Positions 17,003 through 27,320 are shown, numbered from the stretch's first letter. The stretch: 40,444 nucleotides of DNA from Gammaproteobacteria bacterium (GCA_029245395.1 JAQWPL010000025.1:1-40444), one strand, 5' to 3'. Notes: generated by a model from the letters alone, not told the origin. Made by a program: numbers and translations.

Positions 17003-18910
17003 GTGAACAACAGCCATATCAGACACTTTTCCAACTCCTTGTCTGCGCTGTGTTTTCCCGTTTTTTTGCTCTTAATCCTGATGCCTGCCCTGGGCTTTTC
17101 TCAGGAAGAGCCTGTCGAAGAAAGCACAGATCCTGATTTTGCCCTTGTAACCAGCACCGACGGAGATCTGCTCGCTACACACAATGTCTCTGTCAGTATG
17201 AGGGACGGAATCAATCTTTCCGTTAATGTCTATCGCCCGGTAGGCGTCAATACTTACTCTACCCTTTACGCTGCCGGTCCCCTGCCCCACACCGAGGCCA
17301 TTCCTGGTAATGAAGCCACTCTGGCAGGGCCAATCTCATGGTATGTAAGCCAAGGCTATGCTGTGGTTCTGGCCAGCGTTCGTGGTACAGGACTTTCAGA
17401 AGGAGAGTTCTCCTTCTTCGCGCGTAATGAACAACAGGATCATTATGAGGTTATTGAATGGATCGCTGCTCAACCCTGGTCCGATGGTCAAGTAGCTGGC
17501 ACTGGTGCTGGATACTACGCTACTGCCCAGTGGCAAATGGCAATACAAAACCCACCCCACCTTGAATGCATAGCACCTATAAATGGTGCGCTCGATCCCT
17601 TCAGGGAATGGATAATGCCAGGAGGCCTTGCCAATAATGCCTTTATTTTAGATTGGTTTGACTCAGATGTCAGGATTGCCAACGCTAATGCTTATGACAC
17701 ACCCCGACTGGTCAGTCTGGATTTACGCCTGACTCAGCTCAGCCATCCTTTCTATGATGACTTCTGGCAAATTCGGAACAACCTGGACAGCGCTTCATTA
17801 ATCAATATCCCTGTATTTGCTCTCCATGAGTGGAGTCTTGCAAACACGGTGGCAGACTTAACTGGCACGATAGAGGCAATGGACCGGCTCAATGTCATCA
17901 ACAAGCTCCTGGTCAAAAACCCCGGCGAAATCCTTCCGATATACAAGGATATTGAATTTTTGGGGGGTGAATTGCTGCCTTTTTATGAGTGGTGTTTCAA
18001 TGACCGGCGTTCAGATTCTGTTTTCATTGAACAACCGCGTATCAGATACCAGGTCCAGGGCCTGAACACTATTAAACCTGAAAATAACTGGCCCCCCGGC
18101 AACATTGCCCATGAAGCCTGGTTCCTTAATAGCCCATCCGGCAACCTTGATCTGCCAGGTAGCCTGTCCATGCAGCAACAAGTTAACAACTTCAATTTCA
18201 GACTTTGGAACCGGAAAGAACAAGGCGACTCGTTAGAATTCATCTCTATGCCACTGGAGAACGATCTGGAAATAAGCGGCCCTGTCATGACCGAACTTTA
18301 TGTATCAAGTTCCAGTGCCGACCGCGCCTTTGAAGTGACGTTGTATGAGGAAATCGTGAACAAAAATATTATTACAACTGTTCCACTGCCAAGTTTTCTT
18401 GTCAGAAGCACTGAACTAACTGAAACAGAGGAAGCAGCGACAGTTACACGCAATACAATATCCAGAGGTGCATTAAAGGCTACTGCCAGAGCTAGAGATT
18501 CTGCAAGAAGTACAGATTACCTTCCAGTGTATTCACTGGAAGGTGAAGCATTCGTTGCACCCGGTCAATCTACTCGACTGGATATCGCCATGCGCCAAAC
18601 GGCTTATAGATTTAAGGCTGGTAGCCGGCTGGTACTGGAAATCAAACCTGCCAATGACGGCTCTCTGATTGATGTGCCCGATGAAGATATCCTGCATCAC
18701 AATATTCGTTCGCCCTCGCGTGTTTGGCTACCTGTGGTTCAAAGTCCCCTATCAATTACACGCACACCTGCAGAAACAGCGCAGCCCGATTCCGAAACTG
18801 AGATCCCTATTGCTATAACAATCCCTGCGACTTCAATCCCTGATTCGGCAGTCGAAGACGATAGTGATATTAGTACGGAGGAAAGCCAGCGTTTCTTTGT
18901 GCCGCGGTAG
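17003..18910 (+). CDS. CocE/S15-like exported protein lacking catalytic triad
   Basis: The 635-residue product has a signal peptide (about 1-34), an S15/CocE-type alpha/beta domain (about 55-345) and a C-terminal jelly-roll domain (about 365-590), followed by an acidic Ser/Thr-rich tail. WSDGQVAGTGAGYYATAQW aligns with the family elbow 'W.DG.VG..G.SY....QW', but the nucleophile Ser is Gly170. The 'GGWYD' block is HEWSL (275-279), so the Asp is Leu279. The 'GPW.H' block is KNPGEI (305-310), so the His is Glu309. The rest of the fold pattern, such as NPPHL and SHPFYDDFW, is intact. The frame is complete and uninterrupted, so this is a probable pseudoenzyme, not a decayed gene. The start is GTG. 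Role unknown. Confidence 0.85.
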   Translation: MNNSHIRHFSNSLSALCFPVFLLLILMPALGFSQEEPVEESTDPDFALVTSTDGDLLATHNVSVSMRDGINLSVNVYRPVGVNTYSTLYAAGPLPHTEAIPGNEATLAGPISWYVSQGYAVVLASVRGTGLSEGEFSFFARNEQQDHYEVIEWIAAQPWSDGQVAGTGAGYYATAQWQMAIQNPPHLECIAPINGALDPFREWIMPGGLANNAFILDWFDSDVRIANANAYDTPRLVSLDLRLTQLSHPFYDDFWQIRNNLDSASLINIPVFALHEWSLANTVADLTGTIEAMDRLNVINKLLVKNPGEILPIYKDIEFLGGELLPFYEWCFNDRRSDSVFIEQPRIRYQVQGLNTIKPENNWPPGNIAHEAWFLNSPSGNLDLPGSLSMQQQVNNFNFRLWNRKEQGDSLEFISMPLENDLEISGPVMTELYVSSSSADRAFEVTLYEEIVNKNIITTVPLPSFLVRSTELTETEEAATVTRNTISRGALKATARARDSARSTDYLPVYSLEGEAFVAPGQSTRLDIAMRQTAYRFKAGSRLVLEIKPANDGSLIDVPDEDILHHNIRSPSRVWLPVVQSPLSITRTPAETAQPDSETEIPIAITIPATSIPDSAVEDDSDISTEESQRFFVPR

Positions 18911-18958
18911 GCGCAAAAAATTACTTTGATTTAAAGGCAATATTTGAGAAAGAGTTTT

Positions 18959-19684
18959 TTAGAACAGTACCAGCGTCGTCACCAGACCGATGAAACCTCC
19001 GATTACTCCTCCCCACACAACCAGCCAGCCCAGATGTTTCCTGATCATTTGCTGAATAATTTCTTTTACCAGTTGCGGTGTTAGCTCATCCAGACGTTGA
19101 TCCACAATCTGTTCAACACTGGCCATCAGTGTTTCCGATGAATCCTGGCGGATGTGGTCCAAAATTTCCTTGTCTTCGCCAACCTTGACAAAAAATTCCC
19201 GCATTTTTTCAATAAAAGGCTCTCGCAGTGGGGTCAGGGCATTGGCGCCCCCTACCATGGACAGCATGCCAGCAAAGGATGAGTTCATAATCACTTCTAC
19301 CAGAGAATCAAAAGCACCTTCAAAATCCACTGATCCTACAATTTTGTCCATTGCTGTTTTTCCTGTGTCTCCGGAATCTGGTGCAGAAATTTTACTGAAA
19401 AAACTTTCCAGATTTTCCTGACTGAAAAACTGCTCCATCACTAAAACCTTAATACCTGTTTTAAATTCCTCAAACCGGGCCGGGATTACGCCTGATCCAT
19501 AGAATCCCGGCACCTTTTCAAACAACATATGGATAGCCAGCCAGTTTGTGAGGCCCCCGGAAAGAGCGAACAGGCCAGTATTCAATACCAGGGTTTTGTA
19601 TTCGCCCGTTATAGCGATACCTGCTATGACAATCAGCAAGGCGACCAGGTTAGTGAGAAGGCTTTTATCCATCGAACTACTCAT
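18959..19684 (-). CDS. DUF445 family membrane protein
   Basis: This 241-residue protein has membrane segments at about 9-27, 33-50 and 220-240, and the DUF445 signature GGLTNWLAIHMLFEKVP followed by GSGVIPARFEEFK. The middle part is charged and helical. The biochemical function of DUF445 proteins is not established. It sits 53 bp downstream of yhdP and could be transcribed with it. It is convergent with the CocE-like gene. Confidence 0.88.
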   Translation of the reverse strand: MSSSMDKSLLTNLVALLIVIAGIAITGEYKTLVLNTGLFALSGGLTNWLAIHMLFEKVPGFYGSGVIPARFEEFKTGIKVLVMEQFFSQENLESFFSKISAPDSGDTGKTAMDKIVGSVDFEGAFDSLVEVIMNSSFAGMLSMVGGANALTPLREPFIEKMREFFVKVGEDKEILDHIRQDSSETLMASVEQIVDQRLDELTPQLVKEIIQQMIRKHLGWLVVWGGVIGGFIGLVTTLVLF

Positions 19685-19737
19685 AAAACAACTTATCGAA
19701 AAAGGAAATGCGGCGCATCAGATCTGGCTGATATGGT

Positions 19738-22700
19738 TTAAGGATTGCCTGCGCTGTTAACATCTGCAGCACTTTCCAACCCATCAACACCTATAGCAGG
19801 TTCCTGTTCTTCGGTGTTGATTTCAACCTCAAGAATCTCATCAGAAGGCTCAAATCTGGAGTCAGGATTGTCCCACGGGCCCTCAAGGCGGTAAACCACG
19901 GTAGTAAAATCATCCATCTGGTTTCTGAAGAGTCGTGATGCTATAAAAGTACTGACAGCGATGGGCCATGCGCCAAGAATGCCGGCCAGAACGGAGAGAT
20001 TCTGACTCAAAGGAACATTCACCAGCATATCTGCATCAATAGTTTCGTTGTTCAGGTCAATTTCGCCATCGATCATTATTCGACTTGATGGCCCGGCAAT
20101 AACGAAGTCACCATTATTGCTTACAATTCCATTATCGAAATCAAGCCTGCCCTGAATCGTGTCATAGGCGAAGCCGCTTTCATACAGGTCTGAAAAATCC
20201 AGTTGCAAACGCCTGACCAGTGAATCAAAAGTGAAGGCACCAAACAGACGGCTGCTGCCTGAATCCACATCAACAAAGCGACCGTCTCTGATATCCAGTT
20301 GGATATTGCCAATAATTTTATCCATGTCAAAGGCGGCAGGTGAGCCATTCCACTGCAGGTTGCTGATAAATTCCGCGCTCTGACTTTCAACGTTTGTGTC
20401 ATAGCCCCAGGACGGGAGTAATATGGCCAGGTCACCGGCACTGAAAAGCCCGGTAAAACTGCTGGTGTGCATACCTTCGTTGTAGCCCCAGCTCAGATTG
20501 GCACCCGACTGTCGTGAATTATCAGTAATGCGCGCATCAGCAGCTGTCATCCGCAAATCTGAAATGGAAGCAGACTCACCGTTAGTGCGAAGGACGAAAT
20601 CCCAGGCACCTAGATTTTTATCACCAATGATAAATTCGTCTGTATGAAAATCCATGTCCGGTAATTCCCCAGGAATTACATCTGCAAATATATCTACTTC
20701 TTCAGATTCTTCGCCAGGTATTTCTTCTTCATCTTCATCTTCAGGAAAACGCAGGTACTTAAGATTTATATCCCAGGGAGTGTTTTCAGCATCGGGGAAA
20801 ATGAAATCACCGCTCATTACTTCGTTTTCCAGAGTCACCTGCCAACTATCAGCAGGCGCATCACCCGTTTCACTGTCATTTGCTAAACCGCCTATCCTGA
20901 AAACCTGGGTCTGAGCGTTTTCAATTTCTTGACCTGCAACTTCCAACAGTCCAATCCTGACATCAAAAAGGGATATGAAATCTTCCAGTCCTCTTCCCTC
21001 ATCGGGATTCATGGCCATGTCACTGAATCGTTCTGACGCTGTTTCCCAGTTTTCAAAATTGGCTCTATCCTGGAAGCCCTCAAAATACAGACCATTACCC
21101 TCGAGCTCTCTGGGACCAAATTCCATCAGCCGGACATCGGGACCCAATAAAATTCTGCCGCCTGTAAAGTCGTCTCCAGTAATTAAAATGTTCGCTCCTA
21201 CCCTGTTGTCAAACCGGGCAGAAACCCATTGTTCGTCATCAGAAAACTCAATGTGCAGTTCCAGAGGGCGGATGTTATTGACTGTTTTGTTGAAAGGATG
21301 AGGAAGATCAAATGACAAACCAAGTAGCTCGGAAGTTAACCGTAATGATGTACCGGCCATCTCTTCCCGAGCCTGGTCGGCATAGGGAATAGAAATTTCA
21401 GCCAGGTAATCAATTTCACCACTGGCAAAATTCATCACATCCCTGACGAACTCTGGTTGACCTTCCCAGGCCTGTAATGCGGATTTTGATGCCCTGCCGC
21501 TGCCTACAATCCGTGTCCCAAAAATTCCACCCTCAGTATTTCCTTCCTCTACAAGAGGTTCAATGGTGGCGGCGATAGGGAAATCAAACAGCATGCCACT
21601 CAAGGCACTGGCAGATAGACCACTTTCACTGCCATAGACGATATTGCCACGTAATTCTTCAACGGATAACGAATACTCGGGAATTGTCAGTTTGCTAGTG
21701 TTGCTGAACACATTCACAAGCACATCAGTACTCTGTTGTGGATTGTTCAAAGGAATTCTTAACTGAATGTCTACCTGGATATTTCCCTCTCCCTGCCATT
21801 CGTCGATGAAATCACCAATATCGTCGCGAACTGGTGTATTGCGAAGAAAAGCCAGGCCTAAGTCAGTGGAAGTTTCGGCGCTGCCTCCCACAGATAACCA
21901 GGTACCTCCCTGCGCTCCAGGACGAACTGTAGCCTCGGTATTTTCCAGGAGAATTTCTTCGATGAGTCCACTCTCTGCAGAAACATCAACTTCATTGTTA
22001 TCTACTTTGACAAAGGCTTTTATTTCTTCCAGAACTGGCCACTCTGGCTGGAATTTAAGATCACCATCCTCAATATGGTAAAAGGACATCACGGTACCTG
22101 AATTCAGAGGGGCATCGCTGCGAGTTGAGGTACGTGAAACAAAACCACTGTTGGTTATGAATCCAGACAACAGGGTTTCTTCTACCCAATCCAGGGTAGA
22201 TTGAATATTCTCCATATTTGGCAGCAGAAAGGATTTATAAGCCACATCCAATTCCAGAACTCCTATTAAAAGAGTCAGCTCAGACTGCATCTGTCCTGTC
22301 GAGTCGCGGTGATTGTATAAATCAAATTGCACATGACCATGTATGGACTCATTGCTGACATCAATAACGCTGCTATTAACATGAATAATGTCATCCTGCA
22401 GTCGCCAATGGACTCGACTGCTCGCTGAATCAAACTGCCAACTATCAGTGAACAGTTGGGGTAAGTGGATTTCAAAATCCCTTGAATCCAGCTCAACTAG
22501 TCCCTTGCTGGCTGATGCCTGAACATACCCCTGTATGCCCTGTGCAGCCGGAGCGCCTTGCCAGGCACCTACCGCCACATTGTCCAGATTGCCTTGCAAT
22601 AAAAAACCATCTTCATAATTTCCATTCAACTCTGTCTTAACATGCAGGTTAGTCAATGCCCCGGAAGGCGTCAGATCGTTCAGGGCATCAACTGCGCCTT

Positions 22701-23838
22701 GAGGTAACACCAACAGGTCATCAACAATGTCATAGGCCATGGCCAGTTCTATGCTATTGGCCTGTATGTCCAGGGGTCTGAGCTCATCTTCCTGCCTATA
22801 ATCCAGGTAAAGACTACTGAAATCCCACGGTCTGCTTTGCCAGTCAAACTGAACATCATCAAGCCAGACTTGCCACTGATCAGGGCTGTCGTGACTCAGG
22901 GTCAGGCCCATTGAGGCATTCTGCAATGCCAGCGCATTCAGGCTGCTGTCTTCTGACCCTTCTCCTTCTAATGTCAGTGCTTGCACTTCTGCCTGAACGC
23001 TGTACAACAAACCTTCCTGAAAAGTCACCCACATATCGCTACTGATTTTTGCACTATCAAAAACCAGCGCATCGGTACTGATCAGATCACTGATTTCTAA
23101 TTCCGTGGTTTGAAGATAGGCTGATCCGGAAAAGCGGTTCCTCGGGTCTCCTGTAATTTCCAGATGCAGGAGAAAAGGGCTGGGTTGTCCAGCAATGCGT
23201 GCTTGTATGTTAGCCTGATGCTTGCTGTCACTATTACCCAGATCTATATAAATATTTTCCAGGTTCAGTTCACGGCCATCTGACCAACGTAGATCCAATC
23301 GGGCTTCAACTAACTGCAGGCGTTTGGTGTTTAGCAGGATATCGATAATGGCATCTGTGTTATTACCACCGCCTGCCAGCCCCTCAAGGGACCAGTTACC
23401 ATCAGGATTCTGCACCAGTGCCAGTTCGGGCGCTGTCACAATAACCTGGTCAATAATCAGTTTCCCAGACAGCAGGCTGCTTAAAAAAGCCGGCCTGATA
23501 CGCAGGTTTGGAATAATATGTGATGAGTCAGGCGAAGCCGGGTTAGGGATTTCAAGATTGCTGATTGCCACGATGGGCCCCAGTCGAAACCAGTCTCCTT
23601 CAAGGCTTCCAATAGATACATCCGTACCCAGAGCTTCAGCTAATTGTTGCTCAATGGCAGCTTGTTGACCTCGCATTAGCGGCATCAACAAACGACTCGT
23701 TGTTAACAGGAATGTCGCAAGAATTAACAGAACAAAGCAGCAACGGCTTATCAAGCCAAGAATTTTTTGCCAGGTAGCAGGACGCTGGACGGGTTTATCA
23801 CCGTCTACTTGTTCCTCTTTGTTCTGCACTTCACCCAT
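19738..23838 (-). CDS. yhdP: YhdP, AsmA-like phospholipid transport protein
   Basis: The 1366-residue protein has one N-terminal membrane anchor (about 28-48), then LAEALGTDVSIGSLEGDW at the start of the DUF3971/AsmA-type region, a very long beta-rich periplasmic body, and an AsmA-like C-terminal end with VNVPLSQNLSVLAGILG. Length and layout fit YhdP (TIGR02099). Established work on E. coli shows that YhdP, with TamB and YdbH, carries phospholipid from inner to outer membrane. A negatively charged Pro/Glu-rich insert (DEDEEEIPGEESEE) occurs at about 1045-1060. It lies downstream of rng as in most relatives; the gap holds a repeat copy. Confidence 0.95.
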   Translation of the reverse strand: MGEVQNKEEQVDGDKPVQRPATWQKILGLISRCCFVLLILATFLLTTSRLLMPLMRGQQAAIEQQLAEALGTDVSIGSLEGDWFRLGPIVAISNLEIPNPASPDSSHIIPNLRIRPAFLSSLLSGKLIIDQVIVTAPELALVQNPDGNWSLEGLAGGGNNTDAIIDILLNTKRLQLVEARLDLRWSDGRELNLENIYIDLGNSDSKHQANIQARIAGQPSPFLLHLEITGDPRNRFSGSAYLQTTELEISDLISTDALVFDSAKISSDMWVTFQEGLLYSVQAEVQALTLEGEGSEDSSLNALALQNASMGLTLSHDSPDQWQVWLDDVQFDWQSRPWDFSSLYLDYRQEDELRPLDIQANSIELAMAYDIVDDLLVLPQGAVDALNDLTPSGALTNLHVKTELNGNYEDGFLLQGNLDNVAVGAWQGAPAAQGIQGYVQASASKGLVELDSRDFEIHLPQLFTDSWQFDSASSRVHWRLQDDIIHVNSSVIDVSNESIHGHVQFDLYNHRDSTGQMQSELTLLIGVLELDVAYKSFLLPNMENIQSTLDWVEETLLSGFITNSGFVSRTSTRSDAPLNSGTVMSFYHIEDGDLKFQPEWPVLEEIKAFVKVDNNEVDVSAESGLIEEILLENTEATVRPGAQGGTWLSVGGSAETSTDLGLAFLRNTPVRDDIGDFIDEWQGEGNIQVDIQLRIPLNNPQQSTDVLVNVFSNTSKLTIPEYSLSVEELRGNIVYGSESGLSASALSGMLFDFPIAATIEPLVEEGNTEGGIFGTRIVGSGRASKSALQAWEGQPEFVRDVMNFASGEIDYLAEISIPYADQAREEMAGTSLRLTSELLGLSFDLPHPFNKTVNNIRPLELHIEFSDDEQWVSARFDNRVGANILITGDDFTGGRILLGPDVRLMEFGPRELEGNGLYFEGFQDRANFENWETASERFSDMAMNPDEGRGLEDFISLFDVRIGLLEVAGQEIENAQTQVFRIGGLANDSETGDAPADSWQVTLENEVMSGDFIFPDAENTPWDINLKYLRFPEDEDEEEIPGEESEEVDIFADVIPGELPDMDFHTDEFIIGDKNLGAWDFVLRTNGESASISDLRMTAADARITDNSRQSGANLSWGYNEGMHTSSFTGLFSAGDLAILLPSWGYDTNVESQSAEFISNLQWNGSPAAFDMDKIIGNIQLDIRDGRFVDVDSGSSRLFGAFTFDSLVRRLQLDFSDLYESGFAYDTIQGRLDFDNGIVSNNGDFVIAGPSSRIMIDGEIDLNNETIDADMLVNVPLSQNLSVLAGILGAWPIAVSTFIASRLFRNQMDDFTTVVYRLEGPWDNPDSRFEPSDEILEVEINTEEQEPAIGVDGLESAADVNSAGNP

Positions 23839-23856
23839 AAAATTCAGTTACCGTTT

Positions 23857-23902
23857 TTGTATCTTGTATCCCTTTATCCCTTCCTCTTGTCTCTTGTCCT
23901 TA
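23857..23902. repeat. Heptamer-type intergenic repeat, copy 2
   Basis: The 61-bp gap between rng and yhdP is almost filled by units TTGTATC-TTGTATC, then degenerate CCTTTATC-CCTTCCTC, then TTGTCTC-TTGTCC, running up to the rng stop codon. Same family as the copies at 12717, 27321, 37005 and 37871. Confidence 0.6.
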
Positions 23903-25384
23903 AGATAGAACCACATCAAACTGCTCAGTGTGATACATCTGCTCTACCTGGAAACGAATATTTTTACTTACCAGTTCTTCCATATCGGCAACCATGGCCG
24001 AGTCCTCATCCAGTAATCGGTCAACTACTTCCTGGGAAGCCATGACGAGAATGGAATCATTCTCATAGGCCTTGGCAACACGAAGTATTTCACGAAACAC
24101 CTCATAACAGACCGTTTCCGGTGTTTTTACTGTTCCACGTCCATCACAGGTAGGACATTCATGGCACAGCATCTGCCCCAAACTTTCCCGATTACGCTTG
24201 CGGGTCATTTCCACCAGCCCCAAGTCTGACAATTCAGTGACCATAGTGTGCACCGGATCTTTTTCCAGTGCCTTGAGCAGGGTTCTGATTACCTGGCGTC
24301 GGTGTTCTTCATTCACCATATCAATAAAATCAAGAATGATGATGCCCCCCAGGTTCCTGACTTTCATTTGCCTGGCGCTGGCCTTTGCTGCTTCCAGATT
24401 GGTTTTGAAAATTGTTTCGTCCTGATTTCTTGACCCCAGGAAAGTACCAGTATTCACATCAATAGTTGTCATGGCTTCATTCTGGTCAATGACAAGATTA
24501 CCGCCTGATTTTAGTTTTACAGTCTTGCTGAGAGCTTTCTGAATTTCATCATCTACACTGTAAAGATCAAATAAGGGGCGTTCGCCCTTGTAATACTCAA
24601 CACGGCTGACAGTTTCCGGAATGAAATTGGTGCAAAAGTCCAAAACTTCATCAAATGTCTTTTTATCGTCTACACGAATACTCTGAGTTTCAGGATCAAA
24701 TAAATCTCTCATTGCGCGAATATAAAGAACCAGATCCTGATACAGGGGCCTTATTTCATCAGAGCCTTGCATACGCTTTAATACCGCACTCCATAATTTC
24801 TGTAAAAATTTGATGTCAGCGAGAACCTCTTCTTCGCTGACTCCTTCCGCGGCAGTGCGAAGGATGAAACCTGTTGCATTTTCAAGGCCTGATTTTTCAA
24901 CACATGACTCTATCAAGCTCTTCAATCGCTCGCGTTCTTCTTCATTCTCTATTCGCTGTGAAATACCAAGATGCCGATCGCGGGGCATATGCACTAGATA
25001 ACGAGAAGCAATGGAAAGATGAGTCGTCAGGCGCGCGCCTTTACTTGCAATAGGCTCTTTGACCACCTGGACAACCAGCATTTGCCCTTCTCTGAGCAGG
25101 CTGCCGATCTGAATATCTTTTTGTTGGTCGTCATGCTCCTCAAAACCCTCTTTATCCAGTGTAGTGATATCCTGGGCATGAATGAAAGCGGCTCGTTCCA
25201 GACCGATATCCACAAAAGCAGCCTGCATGCCAGGCATGACGCGAACAACCTTGCCCATATAGATATTACCAACAGGACCTTTTCGATTGCGCCGTTCAAT
25301 ATAGATTTCCTGCAACAGACCCTGATCAATCAGAGCGACTCTGGTTTCCATGGGTGTTGCATTGATCAGGATTTCTGCACTCAT
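23900..25384 (-). CDS. rng: Ribonuclease G
   Basis: RNase G matures the 5' end of 16S rRNA and degrades some mRNAs. The 494-residue sequence has an S1 domain (about 35-125), the metal-binding Asp309 and Asp352 of the DNase-I-like catalytic domain, and the zinc-link cysteines in CHECPTCDGRG (407-417). It ends soon after, without the long RNase E degradosome scaffold, so it is RNase G and not RNase E. Its ATG overlaps the maf stop by 4 bp (ATGA), as is usual for the maf-rng pair. Confidence 0.97.
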   Translation of the reverse strand: MSAEILINATPMETRVALIDQGLLQEIYIERRNRKGPVGNIYMGKVVRVMPGMQAAFVDIGLERAAFIHAQDITTLDKEGFEEHDDQQKDIQIGSLLREGQMLVVQVVKEPIASKGARLTTHLSIASRYLVHMPRDRHLGISQRIENEEERERLKSLIESCVEKSGLENATGFILRTAAEGVSEEEVLADIKFLQKLWSAVLKRMQGSDEIRPLYQDLVLYIRAMRDLFDPETQSIRVDDKKTFDEVLDFCTNFIPETVSRVEYYKGERPLFDLYSVDDEIQKALSKTVKLKSGGNLVIDQNEAMTTIDVNTGTFLGSRNQDETIFKTNLEAAKASARQMKVRNLGGIIILDFIDMVNEEHRRQVIRTLLKALEKDPVHTMVTELSDLGLVEMTRKRNRESLGQMLCHECPTCDGRGTVKTPETVCYEVFREILRVAKAYENDSILVMASQEVVDRLLDEDSAMVADMEELVSKNIRFQVEQMYHTEQFDVVLS

Positions 25385-25983
25385 ACTTTCTGACTCAGAA
25401 TATTAATAGTCGTTATGCCAACTTCTTTTAGTAGTAAGAGGGTTTCGATTACCGGCAGCCCCATAATGCCGCTATAACTGCCTTTGATTTCACTCACAAA
25501 GACTGCACCAAGACCCTGAATACCATAGGCACCAGCCTTATCTGCCGGCTCGCCGGTAAACCAGTAAGTCCTGATTTCAGCCTCGCTTAATTCTCTGAAT
25601 GTAACCTCTGACACTGATTGCCTGATGTGTGTTGTTTCTCTGGTCGCAAGGGCGACAGCAGTCATTACCTGGTGAATCTGACCGGACAGCGCCGTAAGAA
25701 TTCTCAGGGCATCTGCCTCGTCAACCGGCTTTTCAAATATTTCACCACCACAGACTACTGTAGTATCTGAACCCAGGCAGGCCCCCTCTTCGTTATCTTT
25801 TAAACTGGCCAAGGCTGCCTCAGCTTTGGCAATGGCGAGTCTGCAAACAAAATCATCAGGCGCCTCTCCAGGCAGTCTCTGCTCATCAATATCCTGGGGC
25901 AGTACCGAATATGTTATGCCCAATTGCTCTAGAATTGCCCTGCGTCTGGGCGATGCAGAAGCCAGGTAAAGAGTGACTGCCAT
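25381..25983 (-). CDS. maf: Maf nucleotide pyrophosphatase
   Basis: This 200-residue protein has the Maf N-terminal SASPRRRAIL (9-18), the GSDTTVV motif, and the FVSEIKGSYSGIMGLPVIE ending of the YhdE-type dTTP/UTP pyrophosphatases, which clean non-canonical or excess nucleotides. It is the promoter-proximal gene of maf-rng-yhdP. The mreBCD genes usually upstream in Gammaproteobacteria are absent; a 313-bp gap and a divergent reductase gene lie there instead. Confidence 0.95.
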   Translation of the reverse strand: MAVTLYLASASPRRRAILEQLGITYSVLPQDIDEQRLPGEAPDDFVCRLAIAKAEAALASLKDNEEGACLGSDTTVVCGGEIFEKPVDEADALRILTALSGQIHQVMTAVALATRETTHIRQSVSEVTFRELSEAEIRTYWFTGEPADKAGAYGIQGLGAVFVSEIKGSYSGIMGLPVIETLLLLKEVGITTINILSQKV

Positions 25984-26296
25984 AAAGGATTAGGCCGATA
26001 ATTCTGTGCTATTGAAAAACAGAACCATGCATTATCCCTCATCTATTCATCCTTATATAGCGCTCAGAATACCCTTATGCACCAGCACCCATTAACAGGA
26101 ACTGAACTGTCATTCTCCTTGAATCCTATAGATAACGTGGCTTTCCCAAGGATGACTCTTTATACTTTCTACTACTTTTAAACCTGTCCTGATCTTAGTA
26201 GCACTATGCACTACCTAAAAACTCTGCAGTCAGACTCTGACAGACAGCCAACTCCCTGCTTATTATCCGTGTAATTTTTCTCAACCCGTCGAAATC

Positions 26297-27316
26297 ATGC
26301 CCAAACTGACTTTTAACGCCAGTACATTCGAACTGAATCAATATGAAACTGTGTTGGACTGCCTGCTGCGTAATCAGCAGTCAATACCCTATGCCTGTAG
26401 AGCCGGTATGTGCCAGGCCTGCCTTATCAAGGCGGTAGATTGTGAAGCTACGCAAGTGTCAAAAAAATGGATCAAGGAATCATTACAACAAAAAGGCTAT
26501 ACATTGGCCTGCCAATGGGCACCGGACACCGACGTGGCTGCCGCTCTGCCCACTATAGAAGAGTTTTCTGTCGCAACACGACTGCGCACATGCGAACCAC
26601 TCAATGAGCATGTGCTACGAGTAACTCTGGAAGTGGTGGACAAGAGCGTCATGTTCCATTACTACCCAGGGCAATATGTGACGTTGATCAATCCCGGTGG
26701 CATAGCCCGTAGTTATTCCGTTGCCAATGCCTATGAAGATGATGGTTTTCTGGAATTTCATATCAGTGAAACCGCACAAGGCATTTTTACTGGCTGGTTA
26801 TTTGGCGAAGCCAAACCCGGCGATGTTTTGCATATGCGAGGCCCAAGTGGCGATTGTTTTTACAGCAATACTTCCGCAGAAGCCTTTCCCATGATTCTTG
26901 CTGGAACAGGAACGGGGCTTGCTCCCCTTTACGGCATTATCCTGGACGCCCTCACACAAGGACATAGCGGTGAGATTAGCCTGTTTCATGGCGGCCGAAC
27001 TTCAGACCATCTCTATTATGTGAAGGAGTTAGAAAGCTTACAGAAAAAATACCCGCAATTTCATTATTACCCCTGTGCACGGGAAAATTCTGGCAAGCAA
27101 AAAGTGAAGGAGTTGCAAGATGGCAGTATTGAAGATGTCGTGGATGCACATTTGGACACGGGTGTTTTATCACGTACCCGAATCTATCTCTGCGGGGCAC
27201 CGGATTTCGTCAATACTCAGCGCAAACAGATTTTCATGAAAGGAGCCAGCGCCGGCAATATTCATTGTGACGCATTTCTTGAGCGCAGTGTGGCACCGAC
27301 GGGGGGGACGAATTAA
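26297..27316 (+). CDS. 2Fe-2S ferredoxin-NAD(P)H reductase
   Basis: The 339-residue protein is a one-piece electron-transfer flavoprotein. Its N-terminal plant-type 2Fe-2S domain has Cys34, Cys39, Cys42 (CRAGMCQAC) and Cys72. The FAD domain has RSYSVAN, and the NAD(P) domain has GTGTGLAPLYG and a CGAPDFV motif near the end. This is the layout of phenol-hydroxylase and CDP-6-deoxyglucoseen-type reductases, which feed electrons to an oxygenase or similar partner. No partner gene is adjacent, so the role is unknown. It has its own promoter region in the 313-bp gap shared with maf. Confidence 0.88.
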   Translation: MPKLTFNASTFELNQYETVLDCLLRNQQSIPYACRAGMCQACLIKAVDCEATQVSKKWIKESLQQKGYTLACQWAPDTDVAAALPTIEEFSVATRLRTCEPLNEHVLRVTLEVVDKSVMFHYYPGQYVTLINPGGIARSYSVANAYEDDGFLEFHISETAQGIFTGWLFGEAKPGDVLHMRGPSGDCFYSNTSAEAFPMILAGTGTGLAPLYGIILDALTQGHSGEISLFHGGRTSDHLYYVKELESLQKKYPQFHYYPCARENSGKQKVKELQDGSIEDVVDAHLDTGVLSRTRIYLCGAPDFVNTQRKQIFMKGASAGNIHCDAFLERSVAPTGGTN

Positions 27317-27320
27317 GAGC

